A DNA stretch of 64,000 nucleotides from Palleronia marisminoris (GCF_900172315.1 NZ_FWFV01000005.1:1-64000); one strand, 5' to 3'; counted from the stretch's first letter, positions 52,132 to 61,764 are shown. Program-made: numbers and translations. The notes: generated by a model not told the origin, from the sequence alone.

Positions 52132-52527
52132 AGTGAACTCCTTTCGTGTTGCCAGCGTAGCCATAGCCACTTGAGGCTTGTAAGACGAACGGGCAGCATT
52201 CAGCTTGGTTCCAAAAATGGGACGGATCTCGCTGCAGCCATTGGTTCCGATGCACTCTCTCGGATCGGAAGCGGGTCGCCTTCTTACGCCAAGCCGGCGA
52301 CAACCGACTTCGTACCTTCTCAGACAGGCGCGTTTCTCCGCTGCGGGTTATGCCTGCTGCGCAGCCGCAGGCAGGTAACCTGCCTTCCGGCAAAAGAATC
52401 GACCATGCCCTGACTGCGGCAGACTGGGACTTCGCTACTTCGCGACCGTCCGGTACGTCGGCCGTGCGTGTGCCTCGCAATGGTGCCGAAGGTCCACTTC
52501 CTGCCGCACACTCCCTTGGCACCTCGG
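52132..52527. other. Gene-less region upstream of the EF-hand gene
   Basis: No gene recognised. It contains a tight inverted repeat, AGGCAGGT-A-ACCTGCCT at 52369-52385, and must hold the promoter of the EF-hand gene. The SGNH gene ends at its right border. Confidence 0.45.
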
Positions 52528-53841
52528 CTACGGGCGGTGCTGCGTTAACTTGAGGTCGCGAGAAAGCGCCTCGAGGATCATCTTGGCGGCAAAGGCTGCA
52601 CCCTCCTCGCTCAGGTGGGCGTCCGGAGCATACAGCGCTGGCGGTGACGGGTAGGCCCAAAATGCGGGAGAAAGGTCCAGGAAATCCGCCCCGGCAGACT
52701 CCGCAGCCGCCTGGGCGATTTCCGGGAAGGCGTCATAGGCTTCGGGGAATGACAGTCGACCTACGAACTGGTCCTTCGGGGGCAGGTACACGAGGGTAAG
52801 CTCTCCGTTCCACGTCGCAGCCGTCTTGGCCGCTCGGAGGATGATGTCGTCGTAGAGCGCGGGGATCCTCGGTTCGGCGGGGAAGAACACCCCGAGCGCG
52901 AGGGATATGCGTTGAAGCGCCATGAAGTTCCGGAACACGGAATTGTCGCCGAGCATTTCGTGCAGCGGCGCCTCGCGAATGCTCCACCACTGCTCCAGCT
53001 TTTCGCGTGCGCGATCCAGTTGGACCTGCTCGGGGAGGGGTGAAGTTCCGACGAACGACCCCTCAACCGCCGAGACGAGCCAGGGCAGGTCCAGCGCCCT
53101 GGTCAGATTGGCAGCATCATTCCCACCGAAGACAAGCATGACGGTCTGGGGCGGCCTGATGATCGGGCCGAAGCGTTCGAGGATCGCGAGTTCCAGAAGT
53201 GGTCCGGCACCGCGGGTCCCGGTGTTCACGATGTTCAGGCCTAGTCCCACCAACTTGGCTGCCAGATGCTCGCCGTCGTGAAGGCAGATGCCCTCGGCGA
53301 ACGAGTCGCCCAGCAACATGGCCTCGATGGGTTCGTCGTAGATCGCGTCGTCGTTGCGGAAGCCGTAACGGTCGGCCCGGTAGCTCACGGCCTCGCCTGC
53401 CTTTCGACACAGTAGGACCTCGCTGTTCGGCAGATTGCCCAGCAAGACGTCGTCGGGCGTTCGCGCCCCGATTTCCTGATTGAGCGCTTTGAGAGTGGAT
53501 GCCGGAGGCAGTCCAGAGGAGAACCGCTCGACCGCGGTGCCATTGTCCAAGACATTCGCATACAGCCCGGTGCTTCCCGGGAGTGACTTGAACGTCAGGT
53601 AGCCTTCCGCCAGAAACAGGCTGCCCAGCACGGCCGAGGCGTATACAGCAGTCAAGACGCGGGTGTCGCTCCGCAGCAGAAGCGCAGCAAGGAATGCCCC
53701 AAGCGCCAGAACGCCAGGACCGATGATGTAGCGGATGACGCGATAGATATCGGTCGCATAGGCGTCCGCGTTGAACAGTGCGTAGCCGACGGTAGCCAGG
53801 AAGTAAGCGGCGATAAGCACAAGAACGGCGCGTGAGACCAT
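52528..53841 (-). CDS. Membrane-anchored SGNH/GDSL hydrolase-like protein
   Basis: A 437-aa protein with two to three N-terminal helices (AVLVLIAAYFLATVGYALF, IIGPGVLALGAFLAALLL, and a following segment) and a C-terminal SGNH domain outside the membrane. Catalytic blocks: EAMLLGDSFAEGI (Ser near 180), Gly/Asn blocks NTGTRGAGP and MLVFGGNDAANL, and DAHLSEEG (Asp/His near 410). Such proteins act as O-acyl esterases or transferases on glycans. The ATG at 53841 follows TAGGAAAACCC; a longer frame is unsupported. It lies 44 bases after the carbamoyltransferase. Confidence 0.85.
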   Translation of the reverse strand: MVSRAVLVLIAAYFLATVGYALFNADAYATDIYRVIRYIIGPGVLALGAFLAALLLRSDTRVLTAVYASAVLGSLFLAEGYLTFKSLPGSTGLYANVLDNGTAVERFSSGLPPASTLKALNQEIGARTPDDVLLGNLPNSEVLLCRKAGEAVSYRADRYGFRNDDAIYDEPIEAMLLGDSFAEGICLHDGEHLAAKLVGLGLNIVNTGTRGAGPLLELAILERFGPIIRPPQTVMLVFGGNDAANLTRALDLPWLVSAVEGSFVGTSPLPEQVQLDRAREKLEQWWSIREAPLHEMLGDNSVFRNFMALQRISLALGVFFPAEPRIPALYDDIILRAAKTAATWNGELTLVYLPPKDQFVGRLSFPEAYDAFPEIAQAAAESAGADFLDLSPAFWAYPSPPALYAPDAHLSEEGAAFAAKMILEALSRDLKLTQHRP

Positions 53842-53885
53842 GGGTTTTCCTATCCGGTCGAATCGGAGAGCTGCCGCGGGACCGA

Positions 53886-55727
53886 TTAGTCCAACTCGTA
53901 TTTTTCGGTGTAATTTTCCTTCAGCGCGGCGTTCTGATCTTCCTTCACGAGCACGCAATCGCCGATGGCGAGCACTTCGATCTCAGTCCCCATGAAGCAG
54001 CGGAAGGCGTCCTCGGGGGTGCAGACGATCGGCTCGCCGCGCACGTTGAACGACGTGTTCACCAACACGGGACAGCCCGTCGCCGCCTCGAAGCGGGAAA
54101 TGAGGGCGTGGTAAAGCGGGTTGGTTTCCGAGTGAACCGTCTGGACGCGGGCTGAGTAGTCGACATGCGTCACGGCAGGGATCGAGGACCGCGGCACGTT
54201 CAGCTTGTCGATCCCGAACAGGCGCTCGTCGGCATCCGACATCCTGCGCCGGTGCTCTGGACGCACATCGGCGACGATCAGCATGTAGGGGCTCGGCTCT
54301 TCGAGCTCGAACCACTCGTGCACCTTCTCTGCCAAGACCGAGGGAGCGAAGGGGCGGAAGCTCTCGCGGTATTTCACCTTCAGGTTCAGGAGTTTTTGCA
54401 TTTTCTCGGATCGGGGATCAGCGAGGATCGAGCGTCCACCCAGAGCCCGCGGCCCGAATTCCATTCGGCCCTGGAACCAGCCGACCGCCTTCCCGTCGAC
54501 CAGCGCCTTCGCCGTCCTGTTCAGCATGTCGTCGGTCGTCAGCCTTTCGAACTGCGCGCCGAGGCGGGAAAGCTGCCGGGCGATCTGGTCGTTGTCGAAC
54601 GAAGGCCCAAGATAGGCGCCCTGCATCGCGTCGGTGTTCGCCTTCGGCAGTCGCCGGGGCTTGTTCATCTCGCAGTGCCAATAGGCCTGCGCCGCGCCGA
54701 GTGCACCTCCGGCGTCCCCCGCAGCGGGCTGCACCCACACGGATTTGAATCGCCCGTCGCGCAGGATTTTTCCGTTCGCCACGCAGTTCAGCGCCACGCC
54801 GCCTGCCAGGCACAGGTTGTCCAATGCATATTCCGCATGGGCAGCGCGGGTCATGCGCAGCACGCATTCCTCCGTTACCGCCTGGATCGAGGCGGCGATA
54901 TCCATGTGAAACTGCGTGATCGGGTCTCTTTCTGGAAGGCGCACGGGCTCTCCGAAGAGCTTGCAGAACTTCCCGTTCACCATCCTTAGCCCGGTCGCGT
55001 AGCTGAAATACGACTGGTTCAGCCGGAACGATCCGTCCTCCTTCAGGTCGATGACGTTGTCGAGGATCGTCTGCGCGTATTTCGGCTCTCCGTACGGGGC
55101 GAGGCCCATCAGCTTGTATTCGCCCGAGTTCACGCGGAACCCGGTGTAGTAGGTGAAGGCCGAATAGAGAAGGCCAAGCGAATGCGGGAAGTGGATCTCC
55201 TTCAGTATCTCCAGCGTGTTTCCCTTCCCATGCGAAAGCGCCGTGGTCGTCCATTCGCCCGCGCCGTCGATCGTGAGAACCAGCGCCTCTTCAAAGGGCG
55301 AGGGAAAGAAGGCGCTTGCTGCGTGGCTGACGTGATGCTCGGAGAATTTCAGGCGCGCGGACGTGAAGCGTGGATCAAGTTCCTTCAAACGATCGACGAG
55401 GAAGCTCTTGAGAAACAGTTTCTCGCGCAGCCAGATCGGCATTGCCTTCTGGAAGGAAGGAAATCCGAATGGAGCGGTCGCAACATAAGTTTCTAGCAGT
55501 CGTTCGAACTTGAGGAATGGCTTGTCGTAGAACACGACCGTCTCCACGTCGGCAAGAACGATGCCCGCGTGCTGGAGCACGAATTCGATGGATCGTTCCG
55601 GATAGCCCGAGTCGTGCTTCTTGCGGGTGAAGCGCTCTTCCTGCGCGGCGGCCAAGACTGCTCCGTTGCGCAGGAGCGCTGCGGCGCTGTCATGGTAAAG
55701 CGCCGAAATGCCCAGAACATAGGTCAT
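53886..55727 (-). CDS. NodU/CmcH family carbamoyltransferase
   Basis: A 613-aa protein that transfers carbamoyl groups from carbamoyl phosphate via carbamoyl-adenylate to a hydroxyl. N-terminal Kae1-like domain: LGISALYHDSAAALL, metal-binding His131/132/135 in EHHVSHAASAFF, GEYKLMGLAPYG, and LAGGVALNCVANG. C-terminal YrdC-like domain: GRMEFGPRALGGRSIL with VNTSFNVRGEPIV. Relatives modify nodulation factors, cephamycin, tobramycin or saxitoxin precursors. Here the partners are DUF5989 and SxtJ proteins and an SGNH protein; the acceptor is unknown. Confidence 0.93.
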   Translation of the reverse strand: MTYVLGISALYHDSAAALLRNGAVLAAAQEERFTRKKHDSGYPERSIEFVLQHAGIVLADVETVVFYDKPFLKFERLLETYVATAPFGFPSFQKAMPIWLREKLFLKSFLVDRLKELDPRFTSARLKFSEHHVSHAASAFFPSPFEEALVLTIDGAGEWTTTALSHGKGNTLEILKEIHFPHSLGLLYSAFTYYTGFRVNSGEYKLMGLAPYGEPKYAQTILDNVIDLKEDGSFRLNQSYFSYATGLRMVNGKFCKLFGEPVRLPERDPITQFHMDIAASIQAVTEECVLRMTRAAHAEYALDNLCLAGGVALNCVANGKILRDGRFKSVWVQPAAGDAGGALGAAQAYWHCEMNKPRRLPKANTDAMQGAYLGPSFDNDQIARQLSRLGAQFERLTTDDMLNRTAKALVDGKAVGWFQGRMEFGPRALGGRSILADPRSEKMQKLLNLKVKYRESFRPFAPSVLAEKVHEWFELEEPSPYMLIVADVRPEHRRRMSDADERLFGIDKLNVPRSSIPAVTHVDYSARVQTVHSETNPLYHALISRFEAATGCPVLVNTSFNVRGEPIVCTPEDAFRCFMGTEIEVLAIGDCVLVKEDQNAALKENYTEKYELD

Positions 55728-55739
55728 GGTGTTTTCGCT

Positions 55740-55889
55740 TCAGAACAAGGGGTAAAGGAATGGCGCCACGGCGGAGCCTTGCGCGAGAATGATGAGGCCG
55801 CCAAAGAGGCCGAGAACCAGAAGGATCGGGGCGAGCCAGAACTTCCGCCGCGCCCGCATGAACCGCCATAGCTCGAGTGCCGTCGACAT
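55740..55889 (-). CDS. DUF5989 small membrane protein (49 aa)
   Basis: A 49-aa protein with one membrane helix: TALELWRFMRARRKFWLAPI followed by a Gly/Leu-rich helix and AQGSAVAPFLYPLF at the end. The pattern ELWxFxRxRKKFWLxPI...QGSAVAPFxYxLF is that of DUF5989, small proteins found beside NodU-type carbamoyltransferases and SxtJ. The ATG at 55889 follows AAGGAGACG. Easily missed because of its size. Probably a membrane partner of the carbamoyltransferase. Confidence 0.88.
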   Translation of the reverse strand: MSTALELWRFMRARRKFWLAPILLVLGLFGGLIILAQGSAVAPFLYPLF

Positions 55890-55899
55890 GATCGTCTCC

Positions 55900-56304
55900 T
55901 TAGAATTGGTGCGTCATCGTTCCGGGCTGGGTATCCCGGGGAATCCAATAGCTGCTCGCCTCGCAGTCAATGCTGCGCGCAAGTGGGTCGCGCCGCATCG
56001 CGCGGAAGGCCAAGCCGATCGGGAAAAAGGTCACCAGGTAGATCAGCAGCATGACGATGGGCGAGATTATGGCATGCAACAGATTGCCGAAGCGGAACCA
56101 ATACCGGTTCGCCGCCCGGAGCAGCGCAGGCCGGACCAGCGTGACGATAAGGAATACAGCGGTTGACGCTGCCGCAGGCCAGGCGAGAAACCAGTCGTTA
56201 TGAACGCACCACGCTGTCAGGACCGCGGCCACCACAGTGAATACGAGTCCGAAGGATCGATCGGACCCCATTTCCACTTTTATGCTCGCTGAGATGTCAG
56301 ACAT
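55900..56304 (-). CDS. SxtJ-like membrane protein
   Basis: A 134-aa protein with about four helices: SFGLVFTVVAAVLTAWCVHN, the AASTAVFLIVTLV helix, RPALLRAANRYWFRFGNLLH, and ISPIVMLLIYLVTFFPIGL. The layout RPxxLxPxNRxWxxxGxLLxxIxxPIxxxxxF is typical of SxtJ, known from saxitoxin clusters and many carbamoyltransferase loci. Function unknown. It lies 10 bases upstream of DUF5989 and overlaps the NusG-like gene by 8 bases. Confidence 0.88.
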   Translation of the reverse strand: MSDISASIKVEMGSDRSFGLVFTVVAAVLTAWCVHNDWFLAWPAAASTAVFLIVTLVRPALLRAANRYWFRFGNLLHAIISPIVMLLIYLVTFFPIGLAFRAMRRDPLARSIDCEASSYWIPRDTQPGTMTHQF

Positions 56305-56797
56305 GCTGGATCATCCTTTGTTCGGCTGCTTCACCAGCAGATTTTTTCGTGTGCCCTTGGCTCTCCGCTGTCGTTTGCGGAAGCAGGGGCCACGAGGCCC
56401 AGGTCTCGAGCACGAACCAGAGCCTCTCTCGACCGTCGAGCAGGTCCAGCATCGCGAGGAAAGCCGGAACGTCCCGCGTTTCCGAAACCCGGCAATAGTC
56501 GTCCAAATGATCCACCACGCTCTGCGGAATACAAAGGGGTCTGCCTTTTTCATGCAGCAGCACGCGCGCCACACCCGGAAGCGTCATCCGTGTTTGCCTT
56601 TCCGGTATGGCCAACTCGTGAACCCATAGATGAGTCGGGAAAAGCTCCGGCTCGAAGTCGGACCGGCCGAGTATCGGAGAAAGCCGCATCTTGCGTCGAA
56701 AGGCGCGCGCTGGGACGCCGCGAGAGGACAGGCTGGCCAACGCTTCGCGGCGGCCCGTTGCGGTTACTTCAATTATGGCCCAGCTCGGTGAGCTCAT
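56297..56797 (-). CDS. NusG-like (NGN-domain) transcription antitermination protein
   Basis: A 166-aa protein. The N-terminal half resembles a NusG NGN domain: WAIIEVTATGRREALASLSS, FRRKMRLS and LFPTHLWVHE, followed by RMTLPGVARVLLHEKGRPLC and IPQSVVDHLDDYC as in RfaH/UpxY-like specialised NusG proteins. No KOW domain is obvious. Such factors typically promote read-through of the operon they head; here it is the first gene of the carbamoyltransferase operon. Start 56797 has AGGTG upstream; ATG 56827 would add 10 residues. Confidence 0.65.
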   Translation of the reverse strand: MSSPSWAIIEVTATGRREALASLSSRGVPARAFRRKMRLSPILGRSDFEPELFPTHLWVHELAIPERQTRMTLPGVARVLLHEKGRPLCIPQSVVDHLDDYCRVSETRDVPAFLAMLDLLDGRERLWFVLETWASWPLLPQTTAESQGHTKKSAGEAAEQRMIQHV

Positions 56798-56827
56798 GGG
56801 GCACCTGTTGGTTGGCGGAAATCTCAT

Positions 56828-57225
56828 TCCCCAGCCGACCGCAGGACGCTGAAGTGGTCAACTTGGCCGCTTGGGAACCCGTAAGGCTTTAGGATTAGGC
56901 GGCGCTGATCTCGTTCGGAGTGAACTCTGGCGGTCACTCGGCCGCGCTGCGTTAGGACCTCCCATGCCAGTGTCGAAACCCTGACGTCAGATCAGAGTAG
57001 CTGTGGCGGGTTGGAAATTGGGATCCTCCTCATCACGAGCCATCTGGCAGCGACTTGTGCTCGTCAGACGTTCCGCGGCGCAGCATGGAGCTGAGTCCCA
57101 GGCATGGCGGGCAGCGCTGGCCTGGGGGACGAGCATCGCGCTGGCGGAAGAGCGATTCATCATTTCTTATCCTCGATGCCGGTATGCCACGCCCTGGTGT
57201 TTCCTTAGAACGAGGACGACTGAAC
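56828..57225. other. Intergenic region between the NusG-like and PRMT-like genes
   Basis: No gene recognised on either strand. It must carry the promoters of both divergent units. A short minus-strand frame ending TGA at 56824 overlaps the possible ATG 56827 but has no supporting homology. Confidence 0.4.
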
Positions 57226-58467
57226 ATGCCGAAAGACTTCGCGCTGACCTTCCACGACGATGATCACTTGCATCAAGAGCGTGAGCATCAGCAGGCACAA
57301 GACGCAGACCGTCTGGTCCAACTTGCCAAACTCGAGCCGCTGAGCGATGGCGGCCTTCGAACTTCAAAGCTTCTCTTGGAGGCGTTGTCCAAGGCCCCCC
57401 ATCATCACGAAGCGAAAGTCCTGCTGGATCGGCTCTACCAGTTGTTCGTTCCGCGCTGGCATTTCCCTATGCTCGCGGACAGGGTCCGCAACCGGGCCTA
57501 TGCCGCGGCCATCGCCGCGAAAGTCAGGCCGGGTGATGTCGTCCTCGACATTGGCTGCGGCGCGGGCCTGACGGCAATGTTGGCGGCCCGTGCCGGCGCG
57601 GAACACGTCTATACGTGCGAGCAACATCCCCTGATCGCTCAGGCTGCTGCCCGGGTCATCGAAGAGAACGGGCTCGCGGATCGTATCACGGTCATTCCGA
57701 AGCTGTCGCGTAACCTGATCGTCGGTGTGGATCTTCCAGAACCGGCGGATGTCGTGATCTCGGAAATCGTCGACACCATGCTGCTTGGGGAAGGAGCGCT
57801 CGCAACGCTTAAGCATGCGATGGAAACGCTGGCAAAGCCCGATGCGCGTGCGATACCTGAACGCGGTAGACTGATGGCCCGATTGGTGGAGAGCGACAAG
57901 CTTCTGAACCTCTGGCGCCCTCAGGAGGCAGAGGGTTTCGATCTGTCCGCCTTTCACCATTTCGCGACCGTAGCGCGGATCACGCCGAACGACTTTGCGG
58001 CCTGTGGACTGAGATCGCTGGGGCCGGCCAAGGACCTCTTCGGTTTTGACTTCACCAGCCCCGAGATTCTGGCTGGACGTACGACAGAGCAGCTCGACTG
58101 CTCCGACGCCGGCACCATGCACGCTGTGTTCGTTTACTTCGAGTTGGACCTAGCCCCGGGGATTCAAGTGACGAATGGCTTGCAGTCCGATGGCCACTGG
58201 GGACGAACGGCCTTCCTGCTGAACCAGCCGAGATCTGCAGAGCCAGGAGGCACTCTGACGATCACCGCGCATCATGATACATCCGAGCTGAGCGTGTCAG
58301 TGCACGCGGCCGTTGATTGCACGGATGACGCGCATCAGCGGGCCATATTGATGGAGCAGGTTTGGGTTCTCGGAACGCGTTGCGATGACACCTTTCTACC
58401 CTCTTCGACATCGCACTACGCCAAGCCCGGCAATGCTCCTGCCAAGGTCGTTGAATTTCAGATATGA
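57226..58467 (+). CDS. PRMT7-like protein arginine methyltransferase
   Basis: A 413-aa SAM-dependent methyltransferase. SAM motif I VVLDIGCGAGLTAMLAARAG at 105-124, acidic end of strand two in YTCEQ, and the double-E loop VVISEIVDTMLLGEGAL (Glu180 and Glu189), which is the PRMT7 form of this loop. An N-terminal helical region (residues 1-80) and a C-terminal barrel-like part complete the fold. PRMTs are rare in bacteria; the target may be a protein or a small molecule. The ATG at 57226 follows GAGGACG. It stands alone and converges on the YbdK gene. Confidence 0.82.
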   Translation: MPKDFALTFHDDDHLHQEREHQQAQDADRLVQLAKLEPLSDGGLRTSKLLLEALSKAPHHHEAKVLLDRLYQLFVPRWHFPMLADRVRNRAYAAAIAAKVRPGDVVLDIGCGAGLTAMLAARAGAEHVYTCEQHPLIAQAAARVIEENGLADRITVIPKLSRNLIVGVDLPEPADVVISEIVDTMLLGEGALATLKHAMETLAKPDARAIPERGRLMARLVESDKLLNLWRPQEAEGFDLSAFHHFATVARITPNDFAACGLRSLGPAKDLFGFDFTSPEILAGRTTEQLDCSDAGTMHAVFVYFELDLAPGIQVTNGLQSDGHWGRTAFLLNQPRSAEPGGTLTITAHHDTSELSVSVHAAVDCTDDAHQRAILMEQVWVLGTRCDDTFLPSSTSHYAKPGNAPAKVVEFQI

Positions 58468-58518
58468 TGCGCATCGGACGAACGACTGATGCTGACGGCG
58501 GCCTTCGCCGCGCCAAGA

Positions 58519-58541
58519 CGAACGGCCGCACTGGCCGTTCG
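58519..58541. terminator. Bidirectional hairpin between convergent genes
   Basis: CGAACGGCC (58519-58527) and GGCCGTTCG (58533-58541) form a perfect 9-bp stem with a 5-nt loop between the PRMT-like gene and the YbdK gene. No strong T-run on either side, so it is a modest terminator or transcript end-protector. Confidence 0.55.
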
Positions 58542-58671
58542 GAGTTCTGAACCGTGCCCCGCGGTCCGACTCCGCAGCGCCTGCTTCCTGTGCGTGGCGG
58601 AGTTTCGCGTGACCGCGGCGATGGTCGCTGGATCGGAAGGCCGGGGCCGGGTGGAGACAGGAAAGAAGCGG

Positions 58672-59796
58672 TCACTCCGTGAAGCGCGCCGCAAGATCGC
58701 GGACCACTTCGCGGAAGGCTGCATCACTGTCCTTGCCCGCGGCCAGTGCATCTTCATGGACGCGCCTTTGTCGCTCTGCCGAGGTACCATCGGTCAGCAT
58801 GCGGCGCAGGCGTTCGACCTCGGCAAGGCACCCGAGTGCCTCGGCGTCCTCGGCAATGAGCGCGATCCATTCCTCGACCAGCTGGTCCATGGACTTGATG
58901 GCTCCCGCGCCGAAATCCACCAGCCCACCCTCGGTGCCGTAGCGGCGCGCGCGCCAGCGGTTCTCGCCGATCAGGGCGTTGTCGTAGCTCCGCCAACTGT
59001 GCTTCCGGGCGTGCGATCGCCACAGGAAGCGCGAGGTCGCCTGAATTGCTGCGGCGAGCGTCAAGGTCCACTCGACATCCGGGTAGGCTTCGCAGATCCG
59101 GGTCTCGATCGTCGGGAACTTGTCCGAGGGGCGGAGGTCCCACCAGATCTTCGACGCGTCCTCGATCAGACCTGCGCCGATCAGCGTGTCGGCAAAGCGG
59201 CGGTAGGCCGACCAGCTGTCGAAGCGCGGCGGCAGCCCCGTGCGCGGCAGGGCGTCGAAGACGCCGATCCGGTACGAGGCGAGCCCGGTATCCTGCCCCT
59301 GCCAGAACGGAGACGAGCTCGAAAGAGCGAGGAGGTGCGGCAGGAACCACGAGAGCTGGTTCATCACGTCGATCCGCTGGTCCGGGTCTGGCAGGCCGAC
59401 ATGTACATGCATTCCGCAGATCAGCATCCGGTCGCCCACGGCTGCGAGTTCCTCGCGCAGCTGGTTGTAGCGTTCACGGTTGCGGTGGGTCTGATCGGAC
59501 CAGCGCGCAGTCGGATGGCAGGCCGCGGATATCGGCGTCAGGCCGTGCGCGCGTGCCACATCCGCAATGACGGCCCTGAGGTGGCGAAGTTCACCGCCCG
59601 CTTCCGCGATCGACGTGCAGACGCGGGTGCCGACCTCGATCTGACAGCGCAGGAACTCGGGCGAGACCCGGTCGCCGAGCCGGTGCTTGCACTCCCGGAT
59701 CATGGCTTCGGGAGCTTCCGCCAGATCGAAGCTCGTCGCATCCACGAGGAGATACTCCTCCTCGATGCCGAGGGAGAACGGCGTTCCGTCAGTCAT
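58672..59796 (-). CDS. YbdK-type carboxylate-amine ligase (GCS2 family)
   Basis: A 374-aa member of the glutamate-cysteine ligase 2 family: [13 protein letters not shown] at the N-terminus, [40 protein letters not shown], and [14 protein letters not shown]. Such enzymes have weak glutamate-cysteine ligase activity in vitro; the natural product is often unknown. ATG 59796 is preferred over TTG 59802. Upstream (59797-60090) I see no gene. Confidence 0.9.
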   Translation of the reverse strand: MTDGTPFSLGIEEEYLLVDATSFDLAEAPEAMIRECKHRLGDRVSPEFLRCQIEVGTRVCTSIAEAGGELRHLRAVIADVARAHGLTPISAACHPTARWSDQTHRNRERYNQLREELAAVGDRMLICGMHVHVGLPDPDQRIDVMNQLSWFLPHLLALSSSSPFWQGQDTGLASYRIGVFDALPRTGLPPRFDSWSAYRRFADTLIGAGLIEDASKIWWDLRPSDKFPTIETRICEAYPDVEWTLTLAAAIQATSRFLWRSHARKHSWRSYDNALIGENRWRARRYGTEGGLVDFGAGAIKSMDQLVEEWIALIAEDAEALGCLAEVERLRRMLTDGTSAERQRRVHEDALAAGKDSDAAFREVVRDLAARFTE

Positions 59797-60090
59797 GTCC
59801 AAGCGTTCCGAAGTAAAAGCGCAATGCTCCGCATGAGACGAGTGTCAGAACTGCGGACTGCAAACGCCTTTCGGTCGAGATTTTCTGACGTCAAAAGAAC
59901 TTCCCACTATCCCCATCCCGAAGCGGCGGGATGCGCTGACCAAGCCTCACTTGCTACACGACAAGGCTATGTCGGGGCCGCCTCATCGTCCATGGCTTCC
60001 CGCGATCAGAAGGCCATGGAATTCATGCAATCATGCCGAAGCCGTTCCCGATAATCCTCAGTTTCTAACGCTGTGACGTGTTCCCCATCC

Positions 60091-61563
60091 TCATCGATGC
60101 CCGGCCCATCCGCGGTCGTCGGTGAATGCGCGGGCAGGTGAGATTCGGGCAGGCTCATACTCGCCGGGGTCTCCATCCAGCGGGGCGAGCGGCGTGCGGG
60201 AGGCCGCCAGAACGATGTTGGTGCGCCCGATGGAGTTCAGGTCGCCTTGCTCCGCTATCACGTATGGATAAAGGCCGCTGAGGATCGCATGGACGCCGCG
60301 GGCAAGCGGACCGTTGGGCGCGTCGATCAGGTTCACGTAGACCGGACCGCCGACGATCGACCGGAGGCGCTCGAAGGTTTCGCGCGTGACCAGATGCGCC
60401 GGAACCGTGTTGGATGAGAACGCGTCCATCACGACGGCGTCGAATTGGCGCTCCGTCTCGTTGAGGTAAACGCGTCCATCGGCATGCACGATGCCAAGGC
60501 GCCCTTCCGCATCCGGATCGTTCCCGGTCGCGATGGTGCCGGTTCGAGCGATCATCTCTCCGGCACGGGGCATGTGCTGCCGGACCACCCGGGTCACCAG
60601 CGGGTCGATCTCTACCGCGACTGCCTGCGCCGCGGGGCGCGACGCGAGAAGCTTCGTGGGCAGCGTGTAGCCGCCCCCGCCGACGAACAGGACCGACGGC
60701 GCCGGTCCCAGATCACGGTCCATGCGCGCCCAGAGCCACCGCGTGTAAGACAGTGCGAGGTCGGGGGACTCGACGTTGCGGTTGCCGATCCCTTCGGCAG
60801 CTTGTGTGATGCCATCCGAATAGAGGCTGACCCGGTCGCCTTCGCGCACGACATGGAGGCATGAAAGCCCGGATTCGTACTCGCATATCCGGCCCCCGGC
60901 GAGACCAGCCAGTGCGACGAACGCCGCGGCCCCGACGATGACGCCCGAGCGTGGCTCGTCCGCGCTTTCCCGCGTGCCGCCGCCGGGCGGGGTGCTCCGC
61001 ACGAACGGCAGACAGAGAAGGGCGGTGGCACCGCACGCGGCGAAGGTTGCCGCCGATCCTGCGAGGGGGAGGGCGACGAAGCCGGCCAGGATCGCGCCCA
61101 GGATAGCACCCGTCGAGCCGGCCGCCAGGACCAGCCCCAGCGACGACCCCTCCCGGCCTGGCCTGGCTTCGATTGCGGCCTTGGCGAGGAACGGCGAGGG
61201 GAGGCTGACGAAGACCGAGGCAGGGAAGAACGTCAGGACGACGCTCATCAGCATTCCCCCTGTTCCCCGCACGCCCCACGCGTAGAGCAGGCCGAGCGCG
61301 CTCGGTGACAGCGCCATCAGAACCGCCGTTGCGACCAGCGCGACGCGGACGTTGCCCACGGCGACGCGGCGTTCGCGTTCGGCCACGAAGCCGCCCATAG
61401 CATTGCCGAGCGAGAAGCCGGCCAAGACGGTCGCGATGACGGCGGTCCACGTCAACAACGAGGTGCCGAAGAACGGAGCGAGGACCCGGCCGGCGGCGAT
61501 CTCGTAGGTCAGCCCCACGGCAGACAGAACAAGTATCAGGCCGATCGTGATCGAGAACCGCAT
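60091..61563 (-). CDS. Membrane-fused spermidine synthase-like protein
   Basis: A 490-aa protein: N-terminal seven- to eight-helix membrane part (ITIGLILVLSAVGLTYEIAA, TWTAVIATVLAGFSLGNAMG) followed by a spermidine-synthase-type Rossmann domain with SVLFVGGGGYTLPTKLL, AVEIDPLVTRVVRQH and VVMDAFSSNTVPAHLVT. The usual catalytic Asp-rich D-A-(F/Y)-S motif is present as DAFS. Membrane fusions of this kind are common in bacteria and their product is unclear; true polyamine synthesis is not certain. The ATG at 61563 follows AAGGATG; 57 codons upstream in frame look non-coding. Confidence 0.85.
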   Translation of the reverse strand: MRFSITIGLILVLSAVGLTYEIAAGRVLAPFFGTSLLTWTAVIATVLAGFSLGNAMGGFVAERERRVAVGNVRVALVATAVLMALSPSALGLLYAWGVRGTGGMLMSVVLTFFPASVFVSLPSPFLAKAAIEARPGREGSSLGLVLAAGSTGAILGAILAGFVALPLAGSAATFAACGATALLCLPFVRSTPPGGGTRESADEPRSGVIVGAAAFVALAGLAGGRICEYESGLSCLHVVREGDRVSLYSDGITQAAEGIGNRNVESPDLALSYTRWLWARMDRDLGPAPSVLFVGGGGYTLPTKLLASRPAAQAVAVEIDPLVTRVVRQHMPRAGEMIARTGTIATGNDPDAEGRLGIVHADGRVYLNETERQFDAVVMDAFSSNTVPAHLVTRETFERLRSIVGGPVYVNLIDAPNGPLARGVHAILSGLYPYVIAEQGDLNSIGRTNIVLAASRTPLAPLDGDPGEYEPARISPARAFTDDRGWAGHR

Positions 61564-61764
61564 GGCAGCATCCTTGGCGACGGTGCCGAGCCCGCCCTCG
61601 CGGAAGGGTGCCGTATGCCGCTCCGGGAGGGAAGGCACTGTCGCGCGCAGATCAAAGGGCACCTCTCGTTCCGGGTGCCTCGGGACAGCAGCCTCAGGGA
61701 GGGACTCAGCCCCCGCGGGAAGCAGCGCCGTCAAGTGAACGGCGCCAGTCTGGGGCCGGCGAGC

